Positions 26,004 to 35,266 of a DNA stretch of 64,000 nucleotides are shown in pieces. This DNA comes from Solibacillus sp. R5-41. GTDB taxonomy: Bacteria > Bacillota > Bacilli > Bacillales_A > Planococcaceae. The notes beneath the pieces are model-generated. The model was not told the DNA's origin. It saw only the letters and a list, made by a program, of their open reading frames with translations, and did not search any database. Each line of letters begins with the position of its first letter. Position 1 is the stretch's first letter. The position numbers and the translations under genes are program-made. The stretch spans positions 1,852,001-1,916,000 of the forward strand of contig NZ_CP024123.1 of assembly GCF_002736105.1 (NCBI RefSeq). Direction: 5' to 3'.

Positions 26004-27635
26004 ATGCGAAAGGAAAATAGCGACTTCAAAACAAGCTTTTTGTCAGAAGCAGGATCTTTTATGCAAAATAAGGATTATTTCGCTTATACAGAGTTAGATG
26101 ATTTAGCCTGCTGGGTTGTAGTAAAAGGATTAGATTCTGATCAGGAAGTCAATAGTGCAGAGTTGGTGGTAAAAGGTATACTAGAAAAATTTATGGAAAA
26201 ACCATCTATGTCCAGATGGCAAATAAAAAAGTATATAAAAAACGCTCAAGAATTATTGGAGGCACAAAGCCTAAGAGTGCGATTGAAAGCCAGTATTGTA
26301 CTAGTTGTATCAGATTATACTAAAATGGTTTTCGCTGTTGTAGGAAATTCACGATTATATCACTTTCGGAATGGACGACTATTTTATAAAAGTAGTGATC
26401 AAAGCCTAGCTCAAGAATTAGCAATTGAAATGGATACCTCTATTGATATAAGTCAACATGACGAGCGAAGTAATCTATTGAATTATCTAGGAAAACCAAA
26501 CAGCTTTCAACCTTTTATTTCAAAGAAGATAAAGCTGACGGATGGAGATGTGCTATTACTTTGTACTTCCGGTGTATGGGAAGAAGTAAGTGACATTGAA
26601 ATGGGTGATGCTTTAGAGGGTTTAAAAGATCCAGAGCAATATACAAATTTACTAGAAGAAGTTCTTTTAAGTAGACAAAAGAAAGTGGTTAACAATTATA
26701 CGATAGCTTCTATTTTTGCAAATAAAGTTTACCAAGAGAATAACAAGAAAAATATGAAATATTTCAAAATGATTATGATAGCGTTAATTTTGATCTTAAT
26801 TATTGGAGGAAGTGCCTTTTTTTATAAGGCTAAACAAGTTAAAAAAATGACTGAAATTACGGCTGAAATGTTTGAGCATGAGAAGACAGGCAATTTATAC
26901 TTTCAAGATGGAAATTATGAGGGCGCTTTGTTGGAATATAGTGAAGGAAGAAATGCAGCTAAAAAAGTGAAAAATCCAGTACATAGAAATTTGCTTGCCA
27001 AAAAATTGAGAATTACTCAACTTATTTTAAATGGAGATCAAGAAGCCGAAAAAGGGAAATTCTCTGAAGCAATGGAGAAATATGAAAATGCGAAAAAAGA
27101 AGGAAAGTTGATTAATAATTTCGGGGAAGAAGAAGTTGAACAAAAAATCGTGAATATGGAAGCGATTGTTCAAATTGTTGAAGCTGTTAAGGATGGCGAT
27201 TTTAGATTTGATGCAGAAGATTATAATGGTGCACTTGCAAGTTACCAAAAAGCAAGAAAGAAGGCCCTAGCTATTTCGTTTAGTGGAGAAGCAGAAATAA
27301 AAGGGAAAATCGAAGAAGCTGAAGCAAAAGTAGCAGAACTAAAGAAGGAACAAAAAGAATTGAAAGCTGAGGGTTTGGAAAAAAATGGAGACCAAAGTTA
27401 TGCCCGACAAGATTTTATGAAAGCTATTGAAAACTATACACTTGCGCAGGAAATTTATCAGGAGACGGATTTACTCGCTAAGGTGTTAGGTTTAGAGCGT
27501 AAGATAATGAATGCAAATGATAAGTTAAACCCAATACCTCAAAGACAAGTAGCAGAAACAGCTGATGATACAGCTGTACCACCTCTAGATGATGAAGAGT
27601 CTACTTATGATGATACACAACTGGAGGGAAAATAG
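26004..27635 (+). CDS. Pseudo-PP2C phosphatase with membrane helix and TPR tail
   Basis: A 543-residue protein. Residues 1-240 have the PP2C fold pattern of the preceding gene, but every metal-ligand position is changed: LADG becomes VVKG (40-42), GDS becomes GNS (Asn115), SDG becomes TSG (Ser189) and DN becomes NN (230-231). It must be catalytically dead. A membrane helix follows (about 254-274), then about 250 residues with TPR-like repeats (GNLYFQDGNYEGALLEYSEG, GDFRFDAEDYNGALASYQKA, GDQSYARQDFMKAIENYTLA), predicted outside. It probably senses phosphorylation or forms the membrane anchor. Confidence 0.85.
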   Translation: MRKENSDFKTSFLSEAGSFMQNKDYFAYTELDDLACWVVVKGLDSDQEVNSAELVVKGILEKFMEKPSMSRWQIKKYIKNAQELLEAQSLRVRLKASIVLVVSDYTKMVFAVVGNSRLYHFRNGRLFYKSSDQSLAQELAIEMDTSIDISQHDERSNLLNYLGKPNSFQPFISKKIKLTDGDVLLLCTSGVWEEVSDIEMGDALEGLKDPEQYTNLLEEVLLSRQKKVVNNYTIASIFANKVYQENNKKNMKYFKMIMIALILILIIGGSAFFYKAKQVKKMTEITAEMFEHEKTGNLYFQDGNYEGALLEYSEGRNAAKKVKNPVHRNLLAKKLRITQLILNGDQEAEKGKFSEAMEKYENAKKEGKLINNFGEEEVEQKIVNMEAIVQIVEAVKDGDFRFDAEDYNGALASYQKARKKALAISFSGEAEIKGKIEEAEAKVAELKKEQKELKAEGLEKNGDQSYARQDFMKAIENYTLAQEIYQETDLLAKVLGLERKIMNANDKLNPIPQRQVAETADDTAVPPLDDEESTYDDTQLEGK

Positions 27636-27636
27636 A

Positions 27637-28914
27637 ATGCTGAAAGAGGTTATGTTTGAGCGATTACGAAAAATAGAGAACCTAGAGCAACGTCAATTAC
27701 TAAAAGATATTGTAAGTGGTGTGCTCATGAATTTAGTCGATTATCAGGATGAAATGAACAAAAAGCTAGAAGAACGAGTCTTTAACGAAATTGAAGATTG
27801 GGAGAACAAACATGATATTTATGTCACGCTTTGTCTAAAAGAAGACGTTGACCCTATTCATGATTCCCTATTTCCGATGATCCCGACAGACCTTGAAAAC
27901 AACCGTATCAACATGAAACAATTACTGGATTCATTTAGACGAAATGAATCTGTATCTGTTCTTACCTTATTTTTAGAGTGTGATTCGATGCAAATTAAAC
28001 AACTACTTGCCCTTAAAAGGCATTTTGTTGGTCAGCTACTCACTACTGAAGGGCATTATGATGTGAAGTTTTGCTTGGAGCAAAACACAACTTATATTGA
28101 GGAAATTGATAAACTTTACCCTATTTTTCAAGTCAATGGTCTTCCGTGGAAAACAGTAAATAATCCCTTTGCCTATAAATTTTTTGATGTTGTGTTACTG
28201 GATTGCCCACCATTAAATGAAGAAACAGAAATTATTGAATTCACAATCGATTTAGAGGAGTTTGACGACAAAAAACGATTAGATATGATCCCTTTATGGA
28301 ATATTGAGAGGCTCGAGGTAAAAAATACAGGGTTTCCAATTCCCGCAACGGATAAAGTAAATTATGAACATACCATTTCTATTCGCAAGACTGGTACTAA
28401 ACATGGCTATCTAGTTGAGGCAGATGAAGAAAATATTCGTTATGTTAAACGGTCAGAGGATGAGTTAATGATGGTCTCTCCTCTTGATAAATCAGGGATA
28501 TGGAAAATCGTGAAAATTGCCAATATTGAAAAAGAAAAGATAGGTAAGCTAAATTATGAACTTGTTTCTAATCGGAAAATAGATAGATTTATGAATAAAT
28601 TTGTGAACAACTATGCTGTTAGTGTAAAAACTAAAGGTGAAATTATTAGACTTGTCAATTCCTTTGAAGCTGCTAAAGCTGTGGAATTGGTAGATGTGGA
28701 AATAGTTGAAACAACTCAACTCGTAAGCTTCAGTTATCCTATTAATCCTTTTTTAGTCAATGTTGTTGGTGAGCATAGCAACAAAAAAGTTATGCTTTTG
28801 TTATTTAAAGAAAACGAAGAGAATACTTTTGTTTCAAATGATATTCTCAGTTTCTTTGTTGCAGAAGTGCAGAGACATTTTTATGAATATAAATGTGAAG
28901 GTACATGGGTATGA
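27637..28914 (+). CDS. Unknown 425-aa protein, baseplate candidate
   Basis: A soluble protein of 425 residues with no membrane segment and no motif I recognise. The start at 27637 follows GGAGGG and lies one base after the previous stop; a longer frame upstream has no ribosome site. Mixed alpha/beta composition, conserved-looking blocks (WKTVNNPFAYKFFDVVLLDC, IPLWNIERLEVKNTGFP). The next gene overlaps its stop (ATGA), so the two products are probably made together and may form a complex. By position it could be a baseplate wedge component. Confidence 0.55.
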   Translation: MLKEVMFERLRKIENLEQRQLLKDIVSGVLMNLVDYQDEMNKKLEERVFNEIEDWENKHDIYVTLCLKEDVDPIHDSLFPMIPTDLENNRINMKQLLDSFRRNESVSVLTLFLECDSMQIKQLLALKRHFVGQLLTTEGHYDVKFCLEQNTTYIEEIDKLYPIFQVNGLPWKTVNNPFAYKFFDVVLLDCPPLNEETEIIEFTIDLEEFDDKKRLDMIPLWNIERLEVKNTGFPIPATDKVNYEHTISIRKTGTKHGYLVEADEENIRYVKRSEDELMMVSPLDKSGIWKIVKIANIEKEKIGKLNYELVSNRKIDRFMNKFVNNYAVSVKTKGEIIRLVNSFEAAKAVELVDVEIVETTQLVSFSYPINPFLVNVVGEHSNKKVMLLLFKENEENTFVSNDILSFFVAEVQRHFYEYKCEGTWV

Positions 28915-29600
28915 ACTACATTTGGGATTTGATAATAAGAGCTGAGGATGAGGGTTTATCTAAAACGGATATTAAATTTACCCTAGCTAAAACTTTTTCT
29001 CCTTATATGGAACTTAGCCCTAAGTTTTTAAATGCACATTTTGTGGAAAATGTTGTCGAAGTGAATCCTTATTATCGGTATCATGAAATATTCAAAAATT
29101 TATTTCATCTAGACAATGATAAAGAAGCGGAACTTAGAGAAGTATTTTTTGATATTGTAATTCACTTTCTAGCGGAAATAGATCGCATGCAAGGAATGAA
29201 TAAAAAGGAGTTTTTCATTCAGTTTGTACTGAGTGAAATTGAAGCTGGTGTATTTGGAGAAAGTGTGCGCGATAAAATACAGGTATTTATAAAAAAGGAA
29301 AAAGAGATTATCGCGTTAAATGTTTTAAGGTTATATCAAACGGGTGATGAAATTTATTTGGTAAAAGACACGATTAAAAAGCTTTTCAAGGGTTGTATTA
29401 TTTACCTGAAATCTGAAGAACAGGATGAATTACTTGTATATATCGAACAAAAGCAATGTGAGATTAATCAGTTAAAAGTGCAACTTGTTCAAGAAATTTT
29501 TTTACCAATAGGATTTCATATGGAAGTTTATTGGAACAATCACATTGGCATTATTGATGTAGAGGAGACAATGAAACTCGATCGAATTGCCCTTTATTGA
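28911..29600 (+). CDS. Unknown 229-aa protein, baseplate candidate
   Basis: It starts at ATG 28911, which overlaps the previous stop (ATGA), a sign of translational coupling; the in-frame ATG six bases upstream is too close to the AAGG. The protein is helical in the middle, and its end (FLPIGFHMEVYWNNHIGIID) faintly recalls the strand-rich C-terminus of phage baseplate gpI/TssG-like proteins. That comparison is weak. It has no membrane segment. Confidence 0.5.
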   Translation: MNYIWDLIIRAEDEGLSKTDIKFTLAKTFSPYMELSPKFLNAHFVENVVEVNPYYRYHEIFKNLFHLDNDKEAELREVFFDIVIHFLAEIDRMQGMNKKEFFIQFVLSEIEAGVFGESVRDKIQVFIKKEKEIIALNVLRLYQTGDEIYLVKDTIKKLFKGCIIYLKSEEQDELLVYIEQKQCEINQLKVQLVQEIFLPIGFHMEVYWNNHIGIIDVEETMKLDRIALY

Positions 29601-29623
29601 ATAAATTGAAGGAGGGTTCAGAT

Positions 29624-32269
29624 GTGAATAAATATTCATTTAAGTTGCATACGAATAAAAGTTATCCAGAAAAGAAATATATGACGTTTACACGAGTTGA
29701 ATTAATGGAAATGACAACCTTCCAGCTCAGAAATATTTGCTATAAAGAGAAGCTTGTCACAGGACTGATTAATACACTTCCACGAGATAGGCTAATTCAG
29801 ACCATATTAAGATACCGTGGGGCTGAAGGGAGTCTTCTAATAAAAGAGCAAAGGGATGGCGGCTTTGAACGAGTAGAAGCGTCTATGCAAAAGTACTTAA
29901 AAACTGCTCTAACAGATAATGGTGAGATAAAAATTCCCGCTAAAATGAGCATATACAGAGGGATGAAAATTGATAAGCCTGACAAGTATCTAGTAGAAAC
30001 TGGTGGGCGTCTAGTGGAATCAAATGTGTTATTAGTCAATGAGAGTCAGGAGTTATGTGGCATTCTCAATTTAGTAAAAGACAATCAACATCAAAATTTG
30101 TACTACCTTACAGCTGATCAAGACATAGGAATCAGGGATACAAAAAATAAGAATTATAGTTTCATTTTCCTAAGAAAGCAGGATTCAGAGTACATCTATA
30201 AGACATACTATCAAGAGAATTCGCTTCCTCCAACGAATCTCCATTATTTTAAAATTCCTATCCCGGATTTAGAAATAAAGCCGCTTGAAACAACAAATGC
30301 CATTCTTGCAATAGATTTTGGAACGACCAATACAACAGCTGGAGTTTATTTAGATAGTGAATACGTATCTTCTCCATGTACTCATGACTTGCTAAATAAA
30401 AGAATTCAGCTCAATAGCATTAACTTTGTAACATTTTTAGAGCAAACGCATCAAGATGAATGGATAGAAGTAGTACCTACTGTTATGAGTGTTGCTGATT
30501 GCTCGAATCCAGATCAGATGAGCTATCATTTTGGTTATGATGCGCTGAAAATCATGAAAAAGAATAGTTATACGAGCCTTGCTACAAAATTTCAAGGCAT
30601 AAAAAGATGGGTCAACAATTACTCAAAATTAGAAGAAATCATGGATGGACAAGGAAATACTGCGCTTGTCCCAAGAAGCCAAATTTTAAGAGAATTTATG
30701 CTTTATATTATTCGCATGGCAGAGCATCAGTTTAAATGTCGCTTTAAGCATTTGCATATTTCTAGTCCTGTAAAGTTAAAAACACAATTTATCGAAATGT
30801 TTCATAATATTTTGCCCGAATACGAAATAGAATCGGACCATGCCCTAGATGAAGGTATGGCAGTACTTTATAATACCATCGCCAATCAAATTGAGAATGA
30901 TAGCTTTATGGATGGTAAGGAATATAAAGCACTTGTCATCGATTGTGGAGGTGGAACGACGGATCTCTCTTCTTGTAAATTCCGTATAGAGGATGGGCAT
31001 ATTTCTTATAAAATTGAGATTAACACGACATATGAAAATGGTGATACAAACTTTGGAGGAAATAATATAACATATCGTATCTTCCAGTTCATGAAGATTG
31101 TTTTTGCCAATTATTATAGCCGCGGAAAGAATGCCTATGATATTGATGCGTTAATTGATATTCCTGGAAAGGATATTTATAGGCATGTTGATGATTTTGG
31201 ATTAGAAGCTGTTTATGAACAATTTGAATCTGCCTTTATAGAAGCAGGGAACATTATTCCTACACGCTTTAAAGAATATGAAAATCGCACGCGTGATGAA
31301 TACTTGCGCGTTAGGAATAATTATTACTTTTTATGGGAAATGGCGGAGGAGATGAAAAAGGAATTCTTCCGTAAGACAGGTATTTTAAGAAGTCGATTTT
31401 ATTCAGAAAATGATTTGCATCAGGATAGTGACCTAAATGTAACAGCTGTTGAACGATGGTGTTTATCACTATTGGAAAACAATCAATTTAAAGACGTCTA
31501 TGATTATCCAAATGTATTTTTCAATATTAAAGAAATCAATCATTTAATCAAGGCTGATATTTATGATATTGTTAGAGACTTTTTGGAGGAGTTTTATGAG
31601 AATGGTCAGTTGTCAGAATACTCGATCATTAAGCTCACAGGTCAATCGTGTAAGATTGATGCATTTAGAGAAGCTTTAAAAGAATTTGTACCAGGACGAA
31701 GCATTGAATTTAGACAAAAGGCTGAAAACATTGGGAAAGTGCCAGAATTGAAGCTTTCTTGTTTAAGAGGAGCGCTGCGTTATTTGAATGCCAAAAAGAT
31801 TGGCATGATTGAAACAGATGTCACGAATCATGCTCCTGGTGTGCCATATGCAGTAAGTGCCTTTACACATAATCGTCAGGAAAAACTGCTTATTAGTAGT
31901 CTCGAACGGCTGAACCAAATTCATGGTACAATTTCTCGCCCATGGGGTGTGACGGAGGTTGAATTTTTCCTAAGTGGCAGTGACAATCACGCCACACATA
32001 AATACATTTACTTCAATCGGAAAGAAGATTATGCGCCAGTTCTTTACGAGAACATCGCTGCTTACTATCAAGATAAAATTCCACAAGATGAAACAGATTC
32101 CATTGTTAACGGGGAAGTTAAGTTTTTTGTATTTGCAGGAGAAGCTCACTGGGGATTCCATGTTGTGCCAGTAGCTAGAAGAGATGAACAGCTATTTATA
32201 GGCAGTAAAGAATTCTTTGCTTTTGAAACTGATTTATCAGAGCTGGATTTCTTTGATGGATTAAAGTAA
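29624..32269 (+). CDS. Hsp70-like actin-fold ATPase with SAP-like N-terminus
   Basis: An 881-residue protein. The start is GTG 29624 behind GGAGGG (an ATG two bases earlier runs into a stop at once). Residues about 20-60 form a Rho-N/SAP-like helical motif (MTTFQLRNICYKEKLVTGLI). The actin-type ATPase follows: phosphate-1 loop AIDFGTTN (Asp231), phosphate-2 loop VIDCGGGTTDLS (Asp440) and adenosine motif LTGQSCKIDAFREAL near residue 680. There is no typical DnaK substrate-binding domain. It probably works with the J-domain protein as an assembly or disassembly chaperone, perhaps in place of ClpV; that is inference. Confidence 0.85.
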   Translation: MNKYSFKLHTNKSYPEKKYMTFTRVELMEMTTFQLRNICYKEKLVTGLINTLPRDRLIQTILRYRGAEGSLLIKEQRDGGFERVEASMQKYLKTALTDNGEIKIPAKMSIYRGMKIDKPDKYLVETGGRLVESNVLLVNESQELCGILNLVKDNQHQNLYYLTADQDIGIRDTKNKNYSFIFLRKQDSEYIYKTYYQENSLPPTNLHYFKIPIPDLEIKPLETTNAILAIDFGTTNTTAGVYLDSEYVSSPCTHDLLNKRIQLNSINFVTFLEQTHQDEWIEVVPTVMSVADCSNPDQMSYHFGYDALKIMKKNSYTSLATKFQGIKRWVNNYSKLEEIMDGQGNTALVPRSQILREFMLYIIRMAEHQFKCRFKHLHISSPVKLKTQFIEMFHNILPEYEIESDHALDEGMAVLYNTIANQIENDSFMDGKEYKALVIDCGGGTTDLSSCKFRIEDGHISYKIEINTTYENGDTNFGGNNITYRIFQFMKIVFANYYSRGKNAYDIDALIDIPGKDIYRHVDDFGLEAVYEQFESAFIEAGNIIPTRFKEYENRTRDEYLRVRNNYYFLWEMAEEMKKEFFRKTGILRSRFYSENDLHQDSDLNVTAVERWCLSLLENNQFKDVYDYPNVFFNIKEINHLIKADIYDIVRDFLEEFYENGQLSEYSIIKLTGQSCKIDAFREALKEFVPGRSIEFRQKAENIGKVPELKLSCLRGALRYLNAKKIGMIETDVTNHAPGVPYAVSAFTHNRQEKLLISSLERLNQIHGTISRPWGVTEVEFFLSGSDNHATHKYIYFNRKEDYAPVLYENIAAYYQDKIPQDETDSIVNGEVKFFVFAGEAHWGFHVVPVARRDEQLFIGSKEFFAFETDLSELDFFDGLK

Positions 32270-32294
32270 AACAGGGTAAAAATAGAGGGAAGGG

Positions 32295-33080
32295 GTGAGT
32301 GAAGGAGTGTTTGCCAATCGATATCCGCATTTCCTAAAAGGCAGGATTTTAAAGCGAGAAATGCTTGAGAATATTCGAGACTATTCTAGGGACTTTTTAG
32401 ATTTGTATTTCCAAGACTACTCAAATGGCATTATTGCTGGGGTCAATGTTGTTGTATCTGAAACTATGCTTGTGATTACACAGGGAATTGTGAAGTATAA
32501 TAACCGAATTTATATGCTTCTTACTGACCATAAACTTCCTTATCAGGCGACAGGAAAAGAATTGATGCTGAAAATACGATTTGCTGAAGAAGTAAATGAA
32601 TTGGATTTTACAACTTTTACGACAGACATTGTCTTAGATGACTTAATGGAGCCTACTCACAATGAGCTAGAATTAGGTCGTTTCAAATTAAAACCTGGGT
32701 CCAGCCTACGCTCAGCGCATATAGATTTTTCGGATTTTGCTACTGAATATAATACAGTCAATTATATTCACTGTCAGTATGCGGGCATTCATAAAAGTAC
32801 ATATCATCCAATCATTTTACAATATTTTGCGCAAGAGCTTTTAAAAAATCGTCCATCTAACGCCTATGATATAGCGTTTGCGCTAGAGTGCCTAAACCAA
32901 GATCGTGTACAACGAGATGTCATTGATTTTTATGTAAGTAATCGTCTAGGTTTGGAATACCAAGAGTATACGAATCTACAAATTCATAAATATTTAAGTC
33001 GAATATTATTAGAAACTAAAACGGGTGCCCGTTTGACAGCAAATAATCAAGCACGACCAAAGCGTATGATTGTCGACTAA
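32295..33080 (+). CDS. Unknown 261-aa protein, baseplate/spike-attachment candidate
   Basis: A soluble protein starting FANRYPHFLKGRILKREMLE after a GTG start that follows AGAGGGA at short spacing; a GTG four codons later is possible. The opening, 'hole-to-strand' pattern (LYFQDYSNGIIAGVNVVVSE, QGIVKYNNRIYML) resembles the N-terminal attachment module of phage baseplate and TssK-like proteins, but this is only a visual resemblance. It has no membrane segment. It lies between the Hsp70-like and Eag-like genes. Confidence 0.5.
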   Translation: MSEGVFANRYPHFLKGRILKREMLENIRDYSRDFLDLYFQDYSNGIIAGVNVVVSETMLVITQGIVKYNNRIYMLLTDHKLPYQATGKELMLKIRFAEEVNELDFTTFTTDIVLDDLMEPTHNELELGRFKLKPGSSLRSAHIDFSDFATEYNTVNYIHCQYAGIHKSTYHPIILQYFAQELLKNRPSNAYDIAFALECLNQDRVQRDVIDFYVSNRLGLEYQEYTNLQIHKYLSRILLETKTGARLTANNQARPKRMIVD

Positions 33081-33129
33081 GTGTAAAAGACTGCTGTAAA
33101 AAACGTTCAAGAAACGGAAGGTGAGTGGG

Positions 33130-33798
33130 TTGAAGTTTTTAGATGAAAAGATTATTGCGCTTAGAAATGAAATGCGAGAACAAGAAAATCATGAAATAAC
33201 ACAAAATCAATCGACTTTAACAGAAAATGAGCAGGAGCCTAAACCAGAGCTACAAAAAATAGACCTTTACCAGTCCTTTGTGCATATAGACGGTGAGAAT
33301 ATTCCAGTAATTGACCAAAGTGTATTGGAAGGGAAGATTACTTTCCGAATGCCAAAGTTATTTTCAATCATGCTACCTGAATTGGCATTTCTCAAGTACC
33401 CTTCAGAACGAAGACCGAACACTATTTATACAGATGACTCGTCAACTATCAATCTAGCGTTCAATATGACAAAAAATGCTTTATCAGAAGCAGAAGTTGC
33501 TGAGTTTCAAGAAGACATGATCGACATTCTTGAGCAAGCCCAGCCTTCAGCAGAATGGCTAGACACGGGTGTGATAGAAATTAATGAAAAAACAATTGGC
33601 TTTATAGAAGTGATTACACCTGCTATAGACGGCGATATTTTCAATTTAATGTTCTTTGCATCTATTGAAGGCCAAGCACTTATCGGTACCTTCAATTGTA
33701 TGGAGGAGGATATCGAGACTTGGCGATCTTTAGCGAGGGCCATGATGGAAACACTTCAATTTGCTCCTAATGGAAGGAAAGGAGGGGTACAGTTATGA
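33130..33798 (+). CDS. DcrB/Eag-like (DUF1795-type) chaperone candidate
   Basis: About 222 residues; the TTG at 33130 is preferred because GAAGGTGAG lies just before it, but GTG 33121 is possible. After a charged N-terminus the pattern VLEGKITFRMPKLFSIMLPE, STINLAFNMTKNALSEAEVA and IGFIEVITPAIDGDIFNLMF resembles the DcrB/Mog1-like fold that includes Eag (DUF1795) chaperones, which load type VI effectors onto VgrG. The VgrG-like gene overlaps its stop (ATGA), supporting a spike-loading role. Fold assignment by eye only. Confidence 0.6.
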   Translation: MKFLDEKIIALRNEMREQENHEITQNQSTLTENEQEPKPELQKIDLYQSFVHIDGENIPVIDQSVLEGKITFRMPKLFSIMLPELAFLKYPSERRPNTIYTDDSSTINLAFNMTKNALSEAEVAEFQEDMIDILEQAQPSAEWLDTGVIEINEKTIGFIEVITPAIDGDIFNLMFFASIEGQALIGTFNCMEEDIETWRSLARAMMETLQFAPNGRKGGVQL

Positions 33799-35219
33799 GT
33801 GTATCCGTAACTGCCTATCATAATTTGCAGGTACTTCCATTTAAGCTAGTTAGCATTCAAGAGCTTACGCTAACAAAGAAGATAAATGAGCACGCTACTT
33901 TACGCTTTACTGGCATCGTGCCTGAGGAAGTTAGGGATAAATACGTTGAAATGACTGAAGCGAATTCGGCAATTGAAGTCAATCAGCTAGATCATTCTGG
34001 ATCCCCCATACCTTTGTTTAAAGGCATGATTCTAACGATAAAAGTAAGTGCGGTTCGGGAAATCTACTATATTGAAGTCGAAGCTGCTACAAACACCTAT
34101 CAACTCGATATCAAGAAGCAAAGTCGATCCTATCAAAATAAAGAGATGACTTATTCATCCTTGTTCCAACTAATAAGTCCCCCATATCCTGGTCTCGATA
34201 TTCTTGATGAGGCGACAAAAGGGGGCAAATTAGAAAAGTTTACTATGCAATATCGAGAAACAGATTGGCAATTTTTAAAGCGACTTGCATCCCGTTTTAA
34301 TACAGGGCTAGTACCTGCGTCGACCTTTGATACACCTAAATTTCACTTCGGTGTACCTGCGGGCAGTGCCAAAGGGAAACTCGAAGACTATCACTATACA
34401 ACAAGGAAAAAATTAGCAGAATATCTACTCTATACAGAGAATGGTAATGATGGTATGGAGGAAAATGATTTTCTGTACTATGAAGTGGAAACTGATAAGG
34501 TGCTAACTATTGGAGACCATGTAACTTTTAATGAACAAACTTTATATGTTTGTGAAGCATACACGTCTATGAAAGATGGGCTGCTCAAGCACATTTATAC
34601 CCTTTCTTCAAAAAATGGTATGAATAAAAGTGAAATATTTAACCCTAATATTTCGGGTCTGTCCATTGAGGGTAAAGTGCTTGAGGTGGCAAAGGATCAT
34701 ATTAAGGCCCATCTAACTATCGATGAAAAACAAGATAAAGAGAAAGCACATTGGTTCTTGTACGCGACTGTATATACGGCTGAAGGACAGAGCGGATGGT
34801 ATTGTATGCCTGAAATCAATGATTTTGTCCACGTATATTTCCCGACCCATAAAGAGGAAGAGGGACTTGCAAGTAGTTCAATTCGCAAAAATTTAGATAG
34901 TAGTGCAACGAATAAGCTGGATGATCCTTCTACTAAGTACTATCGAACGGCCTTTGGTAAAGAAATTAAGATGAGCCCAACGGAAATTGTCATTACGGCA
35001 CAGGATGGCGATATTTTTATCCGTCTAAATGAAGAAAGCGGCATCGAAATTTTTAGCAAGAAGGAAATTAAACTCATTTCCGAGGCGGACATTTCTCTAA
35101 ACGCTAGTAAGAAAATTATTTTGTCTGCTGAGGAAGAAATTACATTAAAATGCAAAGAAAGTAAAATAACGATGGATGGCAGTGTTCAAATTTTCGGGAA
35201 GGAAGTAAAGGCCAATTAA
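33795..35219 (+). CDS. VgrG-like spike protein 1
   Basis: A 474-residue protein of the phage gpD/VgrG type: a gp27-like N-terminal part (ATLRFTGIVPEEVRDKY, IPLFKGMILTI, FTMQYRETDWQFLKRLASRF), an OB-like middle (ISGLSIEGKVLEVAKDHIKA, GWYCMPEINDFVHVYFP) and a C-terminal beta-helix tip (AQDGDIFIRLNEESGIEIFS...). It would trimerise as the puncturing spike at the end of the tube. It lacks the acidic tail found in spike 2. It is translated by overlap with the chaperone candidate. Confidence 0.88.
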   Translation: MSVSVTAYHNLQVLPFKLVSIQELTLTKKINEHATLRFTGIVPEEVRDKYVEMTEANSAIEVNQLDHSGSPIPLFKGMILTIKVSAVREIYYIEVEAATNTYQLDIKKQSRSYQNKEMTYSSLFQLISPPYPGLDILDEATKGGKLEKFTMQYRETDWQFLKRLASRFNTGLVPASTFDTPKFHFGVPAGSAKGKLEDYHYTTRKKLAEYLLYTENGNDGMEENDFLYYEVETDKVLTIGDHVTFNEQTLYVCEAYTSMKDGLLKHIYTLSSKNGMNKSEIFNPNISGLSIEGKVLEVAKDHIKAHLTIDEKQDKEKAHWFLYATVYTAEGQSGWYCMPEINDFVHVYFPTHKEEEGLASSSIRKNLDSSATNKLDDPSTKYYRTAFGKEIKMSPTEIVITAQDGDIFIRLNEESGIEIFSKKEIKLISEADISLNASKKIILSAEEEITLKCKESKITMDGSVQIFGKEVKAN

Positions 35220-35266
35220 CAGCCTTATTCTTGACGTTCTGAACTAAGAGAAAGAAGGAGATGCAT

